Notes under the pieces: generated by a model
The model's input: the letters and a program-made list of their open reading frames with translations, nothing else
What the model was told of the DNA's origin: nothing
Database searches by the model: none
Assembly (NCBI RefSeq): GCF_018860745.1
Contig: NZ_JAHKPY010000014.1
Span: 1 to 64,000, forward strand
From: Zobellia uliginosa
GTDB taxonomy: Bacteria; Bacteroidota; Bacteroidia; Flavobacteriales; Flavobacteriaceae
Direction of reading: 5' to 3'
Length of the DNA: 64,000 nt
Translations under genes and position numbers: made by a program
Part shown: positions 19,009 through 27,769 of the stretch, piece after piece
Layout of the letters: every line of letters starts with the position of its first letter
Position numbering within the stretch: position 1 is the first letter of the stretch

Positions 19009-21465
19009 CTAAATAGACAGCGATTTATTTACAAGTTGATTTTCCTGATTTTGACCATATTTACTTTCATATCCGTATTTGTAATCTTTTTTAAGGGCAT
19101 CATTAAAAATGATGTAACTTTTTTTCTTGCTGTTCCTAGGAATTAAATTATCTAAATCTTCCAAAAACTGTATCTTAGAAATATTACGCCTTACAACAAA
19201 TAGATTAATGTCTATAGAGTCTAAAAGCAATAAAAAATCAGATACAAGTCCCACCGCTGGAGTATCAATGATTACGTAATCATAAGTACCCTTTAAATTG
19301 TTAATTAAACTAGTCATTCGACTGCTTGACAGTAATTCATGTACATTACCATCAAAAACCGCAGTAGGAATAAACTTTAAATTTCCAACCTTATCATGTG
19401 AATAGGTTATGTCGCTAATATTGCTTATCTCTCCATTTAAATAATTTGAAAGTTCCTTACCTTCTAATTTTTGCATCTTATCTACAAGACTTGGATTTCT
19501 TAAATCTGCATCGACAATAATGATTTTTTTACCCGATTCCGCAAGTGTAATAGCTAAATTAATGGCACTATAAGTCTTGCCTTCCTCTGGAAGAATAGAC
19601 GTTATTCCAATGACTCCTCTTCCTTCGGAATTAACTAGCTTTAAATTTGCGGATAAATCCCGAAATGATTCTTTTAATTTCCAAAGACCTACATCAGAAT
19701 TATTGTCTTTTCGATTATTACTTAGGTTATTCAGTGTAAGCCTAACTTTAGGATCATCTTGATTTTCTGAATAATTTACTATACTAGCTATGACAGGGAT
19801 GTCACTATTTGCAATTATTTGTTGAACATTTTCAATAAGGTCCGATGAAGTAAAAAATGCGACCCAAGCCATCGGAAGAATAATACCTAAAGTAACCGCT
19901 AAACCTAAATACAATTTTTTAACAGGGAATATAGGCCCATTGCCCACCATTCTAGCTTCGTCCAAAACTCTAGTATCCGAAGTACTTTCTGCTCTAGCTA
20001 TTCCCGTTTTAGCTAGTTCTTGACTCAAATATTTATAAAGATTTTCATATAAGTTACTTTGACGTTCTATATTTAGCAACTGAATCTCTCTTGTAGGTAA
20101 TGAACCTATTTCTTCATCAATACTAGATAATTGGGAGGTGATACCACCCAGTGCCGCCTGTGATGACCTAATAGCACTTTTTAAATTACTCAATAATATT
20201 TCCGTAGATTCTTGAATTTGACCATTTAGAATAGTCATTTCTTGATTATTACTAGTAACGAAGAATTTCTTTTTTGAGCGCTCTGAATAGAGATCTTTCA
20301 GCTCCAAGATATTCTGATTTATAGATTGGTCTTCAATACCAATACCAGAAGGCATGACAAAATCGTCACTGTTCCTATTATTCTTTACGCTTCTTATAAT
20401 GGAGTTATAATAATTGATGTTCATTTTAATCTTCGCTGCTTCTACCTGCAAATTATTAGTCTGATCTAGTGCATTTGAAGCTGTTGCGCCCAAATTAACA
20501 GCTTTCTCATTTCTTTTAAAAGCTTCTAAATCAACTTCAAACTTACTTAACGAATCAGAGATAACATTTAACTGATTTCTAATGAATGCCTCTTTACCTG
20601 CTGCTATTTCATTTCGAGAAGAAAGCTCATTTTGTACATAGTTTTCAGTCAATTTCTTAAGAAAGTTAACCTCTTTACTTACAATAGGTCCCGTAGATAC
20701 TATTTTAAAAATACTTGCTTGCAAATCTATATTATCAGCTTCAACTTTCCCCATGTAACCTTTCACAACACTTTCAATATTGCTAACTACAAAACTTAGG
20801 TCATCACCATCAAAATCATCTATATTAACATTATATTCAGGTTTATTTAGCGTAAATGTAAAATACTCATGTTCAACCTTATCACCAAACTTGTGTTGTT
20901 CTGTAAAATCAAAACTTCGATCAACCTGCCTGACCGAACCACTTAAAGGGTTGAAAACTGTAAATTGGTCATTGGTCTCTAATGTTAGTCTATAACTATC
21001 TTCTGACAAAAGCTCTATCTCAAAAGGTACTCCGTATAATTGTGGTCTAGAGCGATCTAAAACAACTTCGAAAGGAAAATAGCCATATCTCTCCTCTGAT
21101 GAGAACAAACTTTCTTTGTAGTAAGACACGTCAAAATTTAAATCTTCTACGGTTTGTTTAATAAGACTAAACGACTTTATAATACCTATTTCATTATATA
21201 GGTTTTTTTCCATTTCAATTAAGCTTACTCCTCCTTCTACATATTCACTATCTCCAAGAATCCGATTTTTGCCTTTAGAATCTATTAAAATAGAGGTAGA
21301 AATTTCATAAATAGGAGTAGACAAAGCAATATAAACTAATGCTAACATTACGAAGAAACCAATGCTTGCTAGAAAGAGTATTTTGTTCTCATATATCTTT
21401 CTGAAAAATAATTTTAAGTTAACCTCTTGCTGAGCGTTAACTTGATTATTTCTAATCTCTTTCAT
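19009..21465 (-). CDS. wzc: Chain-length regulator with tyrosine autokinase, Wzc-like
   Basis: This 818-aa fusion has an N-terminal Wzz domain with a first membrane helix at about 30-50, a long coiled-coil periplasmic part (about 270-480), a second helix at about 520-545, and a C-terminal BY-kinase. The kinase has Walker A ILPEEGKTYSA at about 620-633, Walker A' KKIIIVDADLR and Walker B YDYVIIDTPA at about 733. The tail DYKYGYESKY has four Tyr as phospho-acceptors. Walker A lacks the usual GEGKS/T order (it reads EEGKTY) but keeps the Lys and Thr. It couples polymerisation to export with Wza, encoded just upstream (87 bp). No cognate tyrosine phosphatase gene is visible in the window. Confidence 0.92.
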   Translation of the reverse strand: MKEIRNNQVNAQQEVNLKLFFRKIYENKILFLASIGFFVMLALVYIALSTPIYEISTSILIDSKGKNRILGDSEYVEGGVSLIEMEKNLYNEIGIIKSFSLIKQTVEDLNFDVSYYKESLFSSEERYGYFPFEVVLDRSRPQLYGVPFEIELLSEDSYRLTLETNDQFTVFNPLSGSVRQVDRSFDFTEQHKFGDKVEHEYFTFTLNKPEYNVNIDDFDGDDLSFVVSNIESVVKGYMGKVEADNIDLQASIFKIVSTGPIVSKEVNFLKKLTENYVQNELSSRNEIAAGKEAFIRNQLNVISDSLSKFEVDLEAFKRNEKAVNLGATASNALDQTNNLQVEAAKIKMNINYYNSIIRSVKNNRNSDDFVMPSGIGIEDQSINQNILELKDLYSERSKKKFFVTSNNQEMTILNGQIQESTEILLSNLKSAIRSSQAALGGITSQLSSIDEEIGSLPTREIQLLNIERQSNLYENLYKYLSQELAKTGIARAESTSDTRVLDEARMVGNGPIFPVKKLYLGLAVTLGIILPMAWVAFFTSSDLIENVQQIIANSDIPVIASIVNYSENQDDPKVRLTLNNLSNNRKDNNSDVGLWKLKESFRDLSANLKLVNSEGRGVIGITSILPEEGKTYSAINLAITLAESGKKIIIVDADLRNPSLVDKMQKLEGKELSNYLNGEISNISDITYSHDKVGNLKFIPTAVFDGNVHELLSSSRMTSLINNLKGTYDYVIIDTPAVGLVSDFLLLLDSIDINLFVVRRNISKIQFLEDLDNLIPRNSKKKSYIIFNDALKKDYKYGYESKYGQNQENQLVNKSLSI

Positions 21466-21552
21466 TTTTTATAATTATGATTTTTATCAAGGCGAAACTC
21501 AGAGTAATAAGTTCCAAACTAGAAAAATTTTTATTTTTTACTTTTTAATACT

Positions 21553-22374
21553 TTAATTAGAATTAAAACTCAGCACCAAAATTGTAGTAGAAATAGCTGA
21601 TAAAACGAGACTAAAAACACCTAGATTCTTTTGAAAAAGATTTTCTTTAGACGTTTCAACATACAACACGTCGTTTGGATGCAAGAAATAATATGGTGAG
21701 CTTATAATGTCAGGACTAGTAAGATCTAAATCTACTACAATTGACTTATCTCCTTTCTGGCGAATTAGCTTTACATTTTTTCTTTTCCCAGAAATATTTA
21801 AATCACCAGCTGCACTTAATGCTTCAAAAATAGTAGCTTGAGTATTATAGATATAATTAGTCCCAGGATTTCTTACATCTCCTAAAACGGAAACTTTAAA
21901 ACTAGTGAGCTTAACCGACACGATAGCATTCAACAAATATTTATCGATTTCCGTTTGTAATAAATTTCTAATTTCTTCCACTTTTAAATCACGAACCTCA
22001 AGCTCACCAACTATTGCTAAATTTATTACCCCCTCTTTATTGACAGTATATCCATTCAAAAAGAGTGATGCTGGATTCGCTTGTAAATTTCTGTTTTCCA
22101 CTGTACTGATATTAAAAAAAGCAGCTTGGTCTGGATCCCGACTCTGTACCTTTATATCCAAAACATCGTTTGGTTGCACAGTATATTCCGTAGGACGTAA
22201 ACGCAAAGTCATTTCCTCACTTGTACTTTGAAGATAATTAACACCTCTTCTAGTGTAACAAGATGTCAACGATAAAGTAACCAACACAATAATTATGCAT
22301 TGTGCCGAAAGTGTATGAAACAGTTGTTTAAAGAAAGTAAGCGTTGGTTTTTTCATGCCTGGTTTAGTTGTCAT
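21553..22374 (-). CDS. wza: Polysaccharide export outer-membrane lipoprotein, Wza-like
   Basis: This 273-aa lipoprotein has a signal ending LSLTSC. It then has a Poly_export domain (EYTVQPNDVLDIKVQSRDP) and a SLBB-type repeat (VSVLGDVRNPGTNYIYN). The C terminus ends in a hydrophobic helix (FSLVLSAISTTILVL), the usual Bacteroidota variant. It forms the outer-membrane exit channel for the polymer. The start could be ATG 22374 or 22356, which differ by six residues. It lies between the initiating transferase (95 bp) and wzc (87 bp). Confidence 0.92.
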   Translation of the reverse strand: MTTKPGMKKPTLTFFKQLFHTLSAQCIIIVLVTLSLTSCYTRRGVNYLQSTSEEMTLRLRPTEYTVQPNDVLDIKVQSRDPDQAAFFNISTVENRNLQANPASLFLNGYTVNKEGVINLAIVGELEVRDLKVEEIRNLLQTEIDKYLLNAIVSVKLTSFKVSVLGDVRNPGTNYIYNTQATIFEALSAAGDLNISGKRKNVKLIRQKGDKSIVVDLDLTSPDIISSPYYFLHPNDVLYVETSKENLFQKNLGVFSLVLSAISTTILVLSFNSN

Positions 22375-22416
22375 GTATTAATATTTACTTTAGTCTATTT
22401 CTTTGATTTTTAAGGA

Positions 22417-22454
22417 TATAGAACATATGTTTAGAATGATGATATTGTTCTATA
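22417..22454. promoter_or_regulatory. Hairpin between the initiating transferase gene and wza
   Basis: Perfect 9-nt arms TATAGAACA (22417-22425) and TGTTCTATA (22446-22454) enclose a 20-nt AT-rich loop. It is AT-rich with no T tract, so it is not an obvious terminator. It could affect processing or stability of the operon mRNA. Confidence 0.35.
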
Positions 22455-22469
22455 CTAGTAAGACTATGT

Positions 22470-23861
22470 TTAAAATGCCTTTTTATGATGGCTTCCAAAT
22501 AGTGTTAAAAAAATTATTTTCACATCCAACCACGGGCTCCAATTCTCTATGTACCATAAATCGTGATTTACACGTTGGTTTTTCTGCTCATCGGTTACTG
22601 TTGGTCCACGCCATCCATTTACTTGCGCCCAACCTGTAATACCGGGTTTAATATAGCTCCGTACCATATAGTGATCTACGCTTTTTCTAAAGTCGTTCTG
22701 CAAATTGATTCTATGAGGTCTTGGCCCAATTACGCTCATGTCACCTTTCAGTACATTATAAAATTGTGGTAATTCATCCAAATCCCCTTTTCTCAAGAAC
22801 TTACCAATACGGGTAATTCGTGGATCGTTAACTATCGTTGATTGAGTACCACTGTTCGGGTCTTTTGAAACGGACATAGTCCTAAACTTATAACACTTGA
22901 ACGTTTTACCTGCTTCACCCTTTCTATGCGGCGTATAAAATACAGGCCCTTTGGAATCTATTTTTATTATGATGGCTATAATCAAGAACAGGGGCGCCAA
23001 AAGTAATAGCACAACGGCAGCAAAACAAAAATCGAACAAACGCTTCAAGATTGTTGTACTGAAATGATCTAGAGGTGATTCTCTAAGTTTAAACACGGCA
23101 AGATCACCCATGGTAACAGCCTTATAATTTTTAGATTTAAGAAGGGGGTTTTTAGGAATTAACTTTACCCGCACTCCAAAACTATCAGCTATCTTAATAG
23201 TTTCCATAATTTTCTCGTGCTTCATGCCTGCCATAGCTATGAAAATATCATCAATACGATTATTGGCCAAGGCTTCTGATAAATCGTCAATACCTCCAAA
23301 AATACCAAAGTCCATTACGTTCTTTGGTTTCTCGTCTTTATTCTCCAAATACCCCATTATGTTATAACCATACTGGGTCATTGCATTTGTAAAACTTTTA
23401 ATATTACTTTCATCATAGCTAGAGCCAATAAGTAAAGTGTCCGAGAAAAGATGTGCTGCTCTCTTCTTCAAATATCTCAATAAATACTTGTGGCTTATTA
23501 AATTAAGATATGAGAATATGAAAATAGGAATTATGAAAGTCGAACGCTCAAAATATCTGATTTTCAATAAAATAACCGCACTCATCACAAAACCCACGAA
23601 GAAAAATAACGATGTTACTATACTCTTAAAATAACCAAAATCAGGGTTAAAATAAAACTCGCTATTTCGGATATACATGATAATTACCAACCAGGTAACG
23701 TTATAAATAACTATCAATCTAACCATGTTAAAAAGAATAGCTGAATCACTGAACGCAAAATCGGGTAGCTTGAACATGAAACATATAGTTAATACTACAT
23801 TTAGCAAGACAAACTCAAACGCTAGTAAATTTATAAGTATAAACCTATTTTTTGAATTCAT
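22470..23861 (-). CDS. Undecaprenyl-phosphate hexose-1-phosphate transferase, WcaJ-like
   Basis: This 463-aa polyisoprenyl-phosphate glycosylphosphotransferase has four N-terminal helices (about 8-125), a CoA-binding-like middle (LLIGSSYDES) and a C-terminal bacterial sugar transferase domain. That domain includes KRLFDFCFAAVVLLLLAP, the reentrant helix, YKFRTM, DELPQFYNVLKGDMSVIGPRP and ITGWAQVNGWRG. It puts the first sugar phosphate on undecaprenyl phosphate and so starts the repeat unit. It is the first gene of the leftward operon 23861-12512. Glucose is the most common substrate for this length class, but galactose cannot be excluded. Confidence 0.92.
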   Translation of the reverse strand: MNSKNRFILINLLAFEFVLLNVVLTICFMFKLPDFAFSDSAILFNMVRLIVIYNVTWLVIIMYIRNSEFYFNPDFGYFKSIVTSLFFFVGFVMSAVILLKIRYFERSTFIIPIFIFSYLNLISHKYLLRYLKKRAAHLFSDTLLIGSSYDESNIKSFTNAMTQYGYNIMGYLENKDEKPKNVMDFGIFGGIDDLSEALANNRIDDIFIAMAGMKHEKIMETIKIADSFGVRVKLIPKNPLLKSKNYKAVTMGDLAVFKLRESPLDHFSTTILKRLFDFCFAAVVLLLLAPLFLIIAIIIKIDSKGPVFYTPHRKGEAGKTFKCYKFRTMSVSKDPNSGTQSTIVNDPRITRIGKFLRKGDLDELPQFYNVLKGDMSVIGPRPHRINLQNDFRKSVDHYMVRSYIKPGITGWAQVNGWRGPTVTDEQKNQRVNHDLWYIENWSPWLDVKIIFLTLFGSHHKKAF

Positions 23862-24575
23862 GGAGGATATTTAGTCGGTTTTAATGTTAATGAAATCAAT
23901 TTTAGAACTGCATCTTTACCGAACAGCCCCCAAATATATGAATGAAATAATTAAGATTTGACGAATATCATCTCTTCCCAGACAATTGACCAAAATATTA
24001 GTCAATCGGCATATTATTGAGCAAAATTTTATAAGATGCTTAGTTCTTTTTAAATATGTATAACAAAAATCGCTCTCATTCAGTAAGTACGTATAAATAG
24101 GCATATTTTATTTTGAGGCGGAAACAAGATAACGTATTTTTTTTCGTTTAACCACTATTATTCAGACAATTACAGTCTTTAAAATACAAAAAGTATAGAC
24201 TGGTGTGAAATGATGCTGTTAGCCCAAAGATATTTCAACAAAACTCTTATTCGTCAACAAACCAAAAAGTTAAGAGTAAGCACTAGAGCATACCTTGGTT
24301 TATTATTATAACATAATGCTCTTTCTGTGTTCGCCAAACTACTTTAAGATTTTTTATCCTTTACTTCACCCTCTTATCCTCCATTATACCCTAGCACACG
24401 AACATATCTAAATCCGTAGATGCAAAATCATTAATACCTACTATTAAAAGCAAATTAAAAAGCACTTAATACGGTATATTTTTTCGGTTTACATAAAAAA
24501 TCGAATTTTATCATTCAACAAAAATATACTGTGTAATTTTAGAGGGATAAATGTATACCTAAATCCATCAAGCCT
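23862..24575. other. 714-bp divergent intergenic region with hairpins
   Basis: This region separates the leftward exopolysaccharide operon from the rightward phosphofructokinase gene. It has no convincing gene. Besides the candidate -7 box at 23931-23938 it contains two neighbouring inverted repeats: ACTCTTA/TAAGAGT at 24243-24249 and 24271-24277, and AGAGCAT/ATGCTCT at 24285-24291 and 24316-24322. They may be operators or leader structures. Confidence 0.5.
23931..23938 (-). promoter_or_regulatory. Candidate -7 box of the exopolysaccharide operon
   Basis: On the minus strand this reads TATATTTG, a perfect match to the Bacteroidota TAnnTTTG box, about 70 bp upstream of the initiating transferase start. 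I see no clear TTG -33 box at the usual 19-20 bp spacing, so the call is tentative. Confidence 0.4.
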
Positions 24576-25898
24576 ATGAGTTCTGAAAGTACTTTTGACA
24601 TATCTTCTTTAGGGACGAACACCTTTACTTCCCCAATAAATCTCAGCAAGACCAGTGGGGATAAAATTTTCAACTTTGTAGAGGAACATAATAGAATTTT
24701 GGCTGATGTATCCGTACAAAATTTTAATACTTGTTTAGAGAATATGACGGCCCCTGAATGTTTGGAAAAAGCAGGCCCAAGGGAAAAACTCTTTTTTGAC
24801 CCAAAAAAAACCACCGCCGCTATCGTTAGTTGTGGTGGTCTGTGCCCAGGAATAAACAATGTCATAAGAGGTCTTGTAATGGCATTGCATTACTTCTATG
24901 GGGTAAAACGAATTATTGGGGTTCAATATGGTTATGAAGGACTTATACCTGAAAACGGACATGAGTTTATTGACCTTGTTCCTGATAAAGTAAAAGACAT
25001 ACATGAATTTGGAGGCACCATTCTTGGTTCTTCTAGAGGAGCCCAATCCGTTGAAAAAATGGTAGATTCTCTTGAAAAAAATAATATAAACCTGTTATTC
25101 ACCATCGGCGGAGATGGCACCCTAAAAGGAGCTAATGCCATTGGTGAAGAAATAGAAAAAAGAGGATTGGATATTTCAATAATCGGAATTCCAAAAACAA
25201 TTGACAATGACATTGATTTAATTGACAAATCATTTGGTTTTGAAACGTCTTTTGATGTTGCTAGTCCTATTATCAGGGATGCTCACAATGAAGCAACAGG
25301 AGCTTTCAATGGAATATCCATTGTGAAATTAATGGGAAGAGATAGCGGATTTATTGCCGCATCTACGGCCATTGCCATGCCTGTTGTGAATTTTGTACTG
25401 GTACCTGAGATGGACTTTCAATTGGAGGGTGAAAATGGTTTTCTAGAAGCTTTGAAAAAAAGGCTTATCGAAAAGCGGCATGCCGTAATAGTAGTGGCCG
25501 AAGGGGCTGGTCAACATCTTTTTGGAAAAGACAGCGATACTTATACTGATGCATCCGGTAACATTATTCACCAAGACATTGGTCTTTTGTTGAAACACAG
25601 GATCAAAGCTTATTTTGATGCTCAGGATACCAAATGTACCATAAAATACATAGATCCTAGCTATATCATTCGTAGTGCCCCAGCAAATGCGAACGACAGT
25701 CTTTTTTGTAATAGATTAGCGTACCATGCGGTTCACGGAGCCATGGCAGGAAAAACCAAATTTGTTGTCGGCAGATTGAATAACAAATTTGTTTACCTCC
25801 CAATTTCCAAGGTGGTTAATAAGCGAAAAAAAATAAATATGGAAGGTGAATTCTGGTTTGGAGTTTTACAAAGCACCGGACAACCTTTTACTATGTAA
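24576..25898 (+). CDS. pfkA: ATP-dependent 6-phosphofructokinase, long-type
   Basis: This 440-aa phosphofructokinase phosphorylates fructose 6-phosphate in glycolysis. Motifs are SCGGLCPGINNVIRG (nucleotide loop), IGGDGTLKGA with Gly at about 181 after GGD, PKTIDNDID, and KLMGRDSGFIA. Gly after GGD favours ATP, because PPi enzymes have Asp there. Lys in PKTIDND is shared with PPi enzymes. This Gly/Lys pair is known in a long-type ATP-PFK group. The N-terminal extension of about 70 residues fits that group. It is monocistronic and followed by a strong terminator shared with the convergent phosphorylase gene. Confidence 0.88.
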   Translation: MSSESTFDISSLGTNTFTSPINLSKTSGDKIFNFVEEHNRILADVSVQNFNTCLENMTAPECLEKAGPREKLFFDPKKTTAAIVSCGGLCPGINNVIRGLVMALHYFYGVKRIIGVQYGYEGLIPENGHEFIDLVPDKVKDIHEFGGTILGSSRGAQSVEKMVDSLEKNNINLLFTIGGDGTLKGANAIGEEIEKRGLDISIIGIPKTIDNDIDLIDKSFGFETSFDVASPIIRDAHNEATGAFNGISIVKLMGRDSGFIAASTAIAMPVVNFVLVPEMDFQLEGENGFLEALKKRLIEKRHAVIVVAEGAGQHLFGKDSDTYTDASGNIIHQDIGLLLKHRIKAYFDAQDTKCTIKYIDPSYIIRSAPANANDSLFCNRLAYHAVHGAMAGKTKFVVGRLNNKFVYLPISKVVNKRKKINMEGEFWFGVLQSTGQPFTM

Positions 25899-25916
25899 AA
25901 AAAATAAATATTATAA

Positions 25917-25943
25917 AAAGGGGAAGCTAATTGCTTCCCCTTT
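25917..25943. terminator. Bidirectional terminator between pfkA and the glucan phosphorylase gene
   Basis: Arms AAAGGGGAAGC (25917-25927) and GCTTCCCCTTT (25933-25943) are perfect complements with a 5-nt loop. T-rich sequence follows on the plus side and on the minus side, so it can serve both convergent genes. Confidence 0.88.
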
Positions 25944-25964
25944 CTTGTTACATTTAATTGATTA

Positions 25965-27638
25965 CTACTTATCCTGTAAGTATAGCTCTTTGTAATATTG
26001 TTTAGCCATACGAGCACTGGTAAAGGTAGGCACCATATCATCAATAGCCTTAAAAGTAATTTTTTTCCATTCTTTAGGCTTATCATAGAAAGTTGGTAAC
26101 ACCTTTTCCATCAAAATATCATAGAGGTTATTAGAATCTATATAATCCTGTTGATGAGTTGGCAATCGATAATCAACCTGAGGCAAAACGAAACAGTTCT
26201 TCTCGTTTTTCGCAAATTCAGGTATCCATCCGTCATCTGTAGAAAGATTTATAGATCCGTTAAAAGCAGCACTCATTCCACTAGTTCCAGAAGCTTCCCT
26301 AGTAATTCTTGGTGTATTCAACCAAACATCAGAACCTTTTTTCAACTTACTGGAAAGACTGATTTCATATCCTGTTAATACCGCTAAATTAGACCTGTAT
26401 TTACTATAGCCCACTAATCTATTAAAAACGCCCATAGCGTAACTATCTGTTGGATATGGTTTTCCGGCCCATATAATTTGCACAGGATACTTGGCATTAT
26501 TTAAAAGTTCTTCAAACCGATTGAGATCCCGTAATAACAAATCCGCCCTCTTATATTCCGCAAACCTTCTTGCCCAGACAATAGTTAACACCTCTGGATC
26601 AAAAATCTTTCCGGTTTGCTGAAGAACTTCCTCAAAAAGAACATTCTTCAGTTCTTTCTTTCTCTCATCAAAAGCTTTGGTATCCTTATTATCCCATGCT
26701 TTCTTTATCTCACTATCCTGCCAAAAAAGCAAGTTTTGAGCGTTGGTAATAGGCGTAATTTTGGCTGTTCCTGAAAAATCTTTCCACATGTCTGCAGCCA
26801 CTACGGCATGCAGTTTAGAAACTGCATTAGCTTTATCTGCAAAACGCAATGCCGCCACGGTATAATTTACATTATCACCATTGGTCATTTTTTGGCGCAC
26901 TTCTTCGTCTGAAAATCGATTTCCAAAGAAACCTAAATTATTTAAATAATATGCGTTGCGTTCTGTATTACCAGCTCTCTCTGGAGTATGGGTCGTAAAA
27001 GCCATTTGCACCTTTTTACCTTGGTTCTGCAAGTGGTAGAAAGCAGGCAGCCCGTGACCTTCATTAAGATGATAGACATCCGCACCACCTAACGCTTCTA
27101 TAATTTTGGCTCCTCCAATACCAAGTACAATACTTTGTGCAACACGAGTCTCTTGATTGGAATCATATAAATTATTGCAAATACTACGAGAAAGAAAGTC
27201 ATTGCCTTCAACATCCGTAGTTAAGAAATAAATAGGTACTGTGCCAAAAACTTCCGGCTTAAGAACCATTGCACGCACCTTAACCTGATAATTATTATTG
27301 ACTCTGACCTCTACTTCAAGTCCCGAATCTTCTAAGAAACTATAATTTTTTTCTACAAAATCTACACGTAAGGTTTGATCTCTATTTCTATTCTGATCAT
27401 AATACCCATATTTCCACAACATACCTACACCTATCATATTCTGCTTTAATTCAAATGCAGATCTCATATGTGATCCAGCTAAAAAGCCAAGACCGCCAGA
27501 ATAGGTTTTTAAACCCTGGTGCACGGCAAATTCCATACTAAAATAGGCTGTTCTCCTATCAAACTGTTTGGCTACTTTATAAGGATGGTTCCATGTAGCA
27601 AGCTTATTATTTATGTTATTATCAAGAGTTGTTTCCAT
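25965..27638 (-). CDS. glgP: Alpha-glucan phosphorylase (short, GT35)
   Basis: This protein of about 557 aa belongs to the short alpha-glucan phosphorylase family, which releases glucose 1-phosphate from glycogen-like glucans. I choose ATG 27638 (METTLDNN); a longer frame upstream begins with an unlikely hydrophobic leader and runs into the terminator region. Landmarks are RTAYFSMEFAVHQGLKTYSGGLG, YHLNEGHGLPAFY, IWARRFAEYKRADLLL, IIWAGKPYPTD and the pyridoxal-phosphate region EASGTSGMSAAFNGSINLS. It lies downstream of pckA behind an intrinsic terminator, so it probably has its own promoter. It is about two thirds the length of classical GlgP, as is normal for this subfamily. Confidence 0.88.
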   Translation of the reverse strand: METTLDNNINNKLATWNHPYKVAKQFDRRTAYFSMEFAVHQGLKTYSGGLGFLAGSHMRSAFELKQNMIGVGMLWKYGYYDQNRNRDQTLRVDFVEKNYSFLEDSGLEVEVRVNNNYQVKVRAMVLKPEVFGTVPIYFLTTDVEGNDFLSRSICNNLYDSNQETRVAQSIVLGIGGAKIIEALGGADVYHLNEGHGLPAFYHLQNQGKKVQMAFTTHTPERAGNTERNAYYLNNLGFFGNRFSDEEVRQKMTNGDNVNYTVAALRFADKANAVSKLHAVVAADMWKDFSGTAKITPITNAQNLLFWQDSEIKKAWDNKDTKAFDERKKELKNVLFEEVLQQTGKIFDPEVLTIVWARRFAEYKRADLLLRDLNRFEELLNNAKYPVQIIWAGKPYPTDSYAMGVFNRLVGYSKYRSNLAVLTGYEISLSSKLKKGSDVWLNTPRITREASGTSGMSAAFNGSINLSTDDGWIPEFAKNEKNCFVLPQVDYRLPTHQQDYIDSNNLYDILMEKVLPTFYDKPKEWKKITFKAIDDMVPTFTSARMAKQYYKELYLQDK

Positions 27639-27691
27639 AACTATAAAATTGAATTTAGTTGATGTACTTATTGAAATAAAACTATAGAAAA

Positions 27692-27723
27692 GGTCTTGGC
27701 TTTTTAGATAAAAAGCCAAGACC
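27692..27723 (-). terminator. Intrinsic terminator after pckA
   Basis: A perfect 14-bp stem lies at 27692-27705 and 27710-27723 with a 4-nt loop. Read leftward it is followed by TTTTC. It sits between pckA and the phosphorylase gene. A second weaker inverted repeat (ATACTATA/TATAGTAT, 27740-27760) lies between it and the pckA stop. Confidence 0.85.
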
Positions 27724-27769
27724 AGTTCATTCATTTAAAATACTATACTAACTATAGTATAAATAGGTT

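Noticed and set aside
4375-23861. Synthase-dependent alginate locus (Alg8/Alg44 type)
   Set aside because: Despite AlgD- and AlgI-like genes, no Alg8-like synthase, AlgE porin or epimerase is present, while Wzx, Wzy, Wzc and Wza are.
23916-24104. 62-codon leftward frame in the exopolysaccharide leader
   Set aside because: Low-complexity AT-rich product with no family pattern, and it overlaps the candidate -7 box of the operon.
27639-27734. N-terminal extension of the alpha-glucan phosphorylase
   Set aside because: It runs through the pckA terminator stem and gives a hydrophobic leader unlike the family; ATG 27638 fits better.
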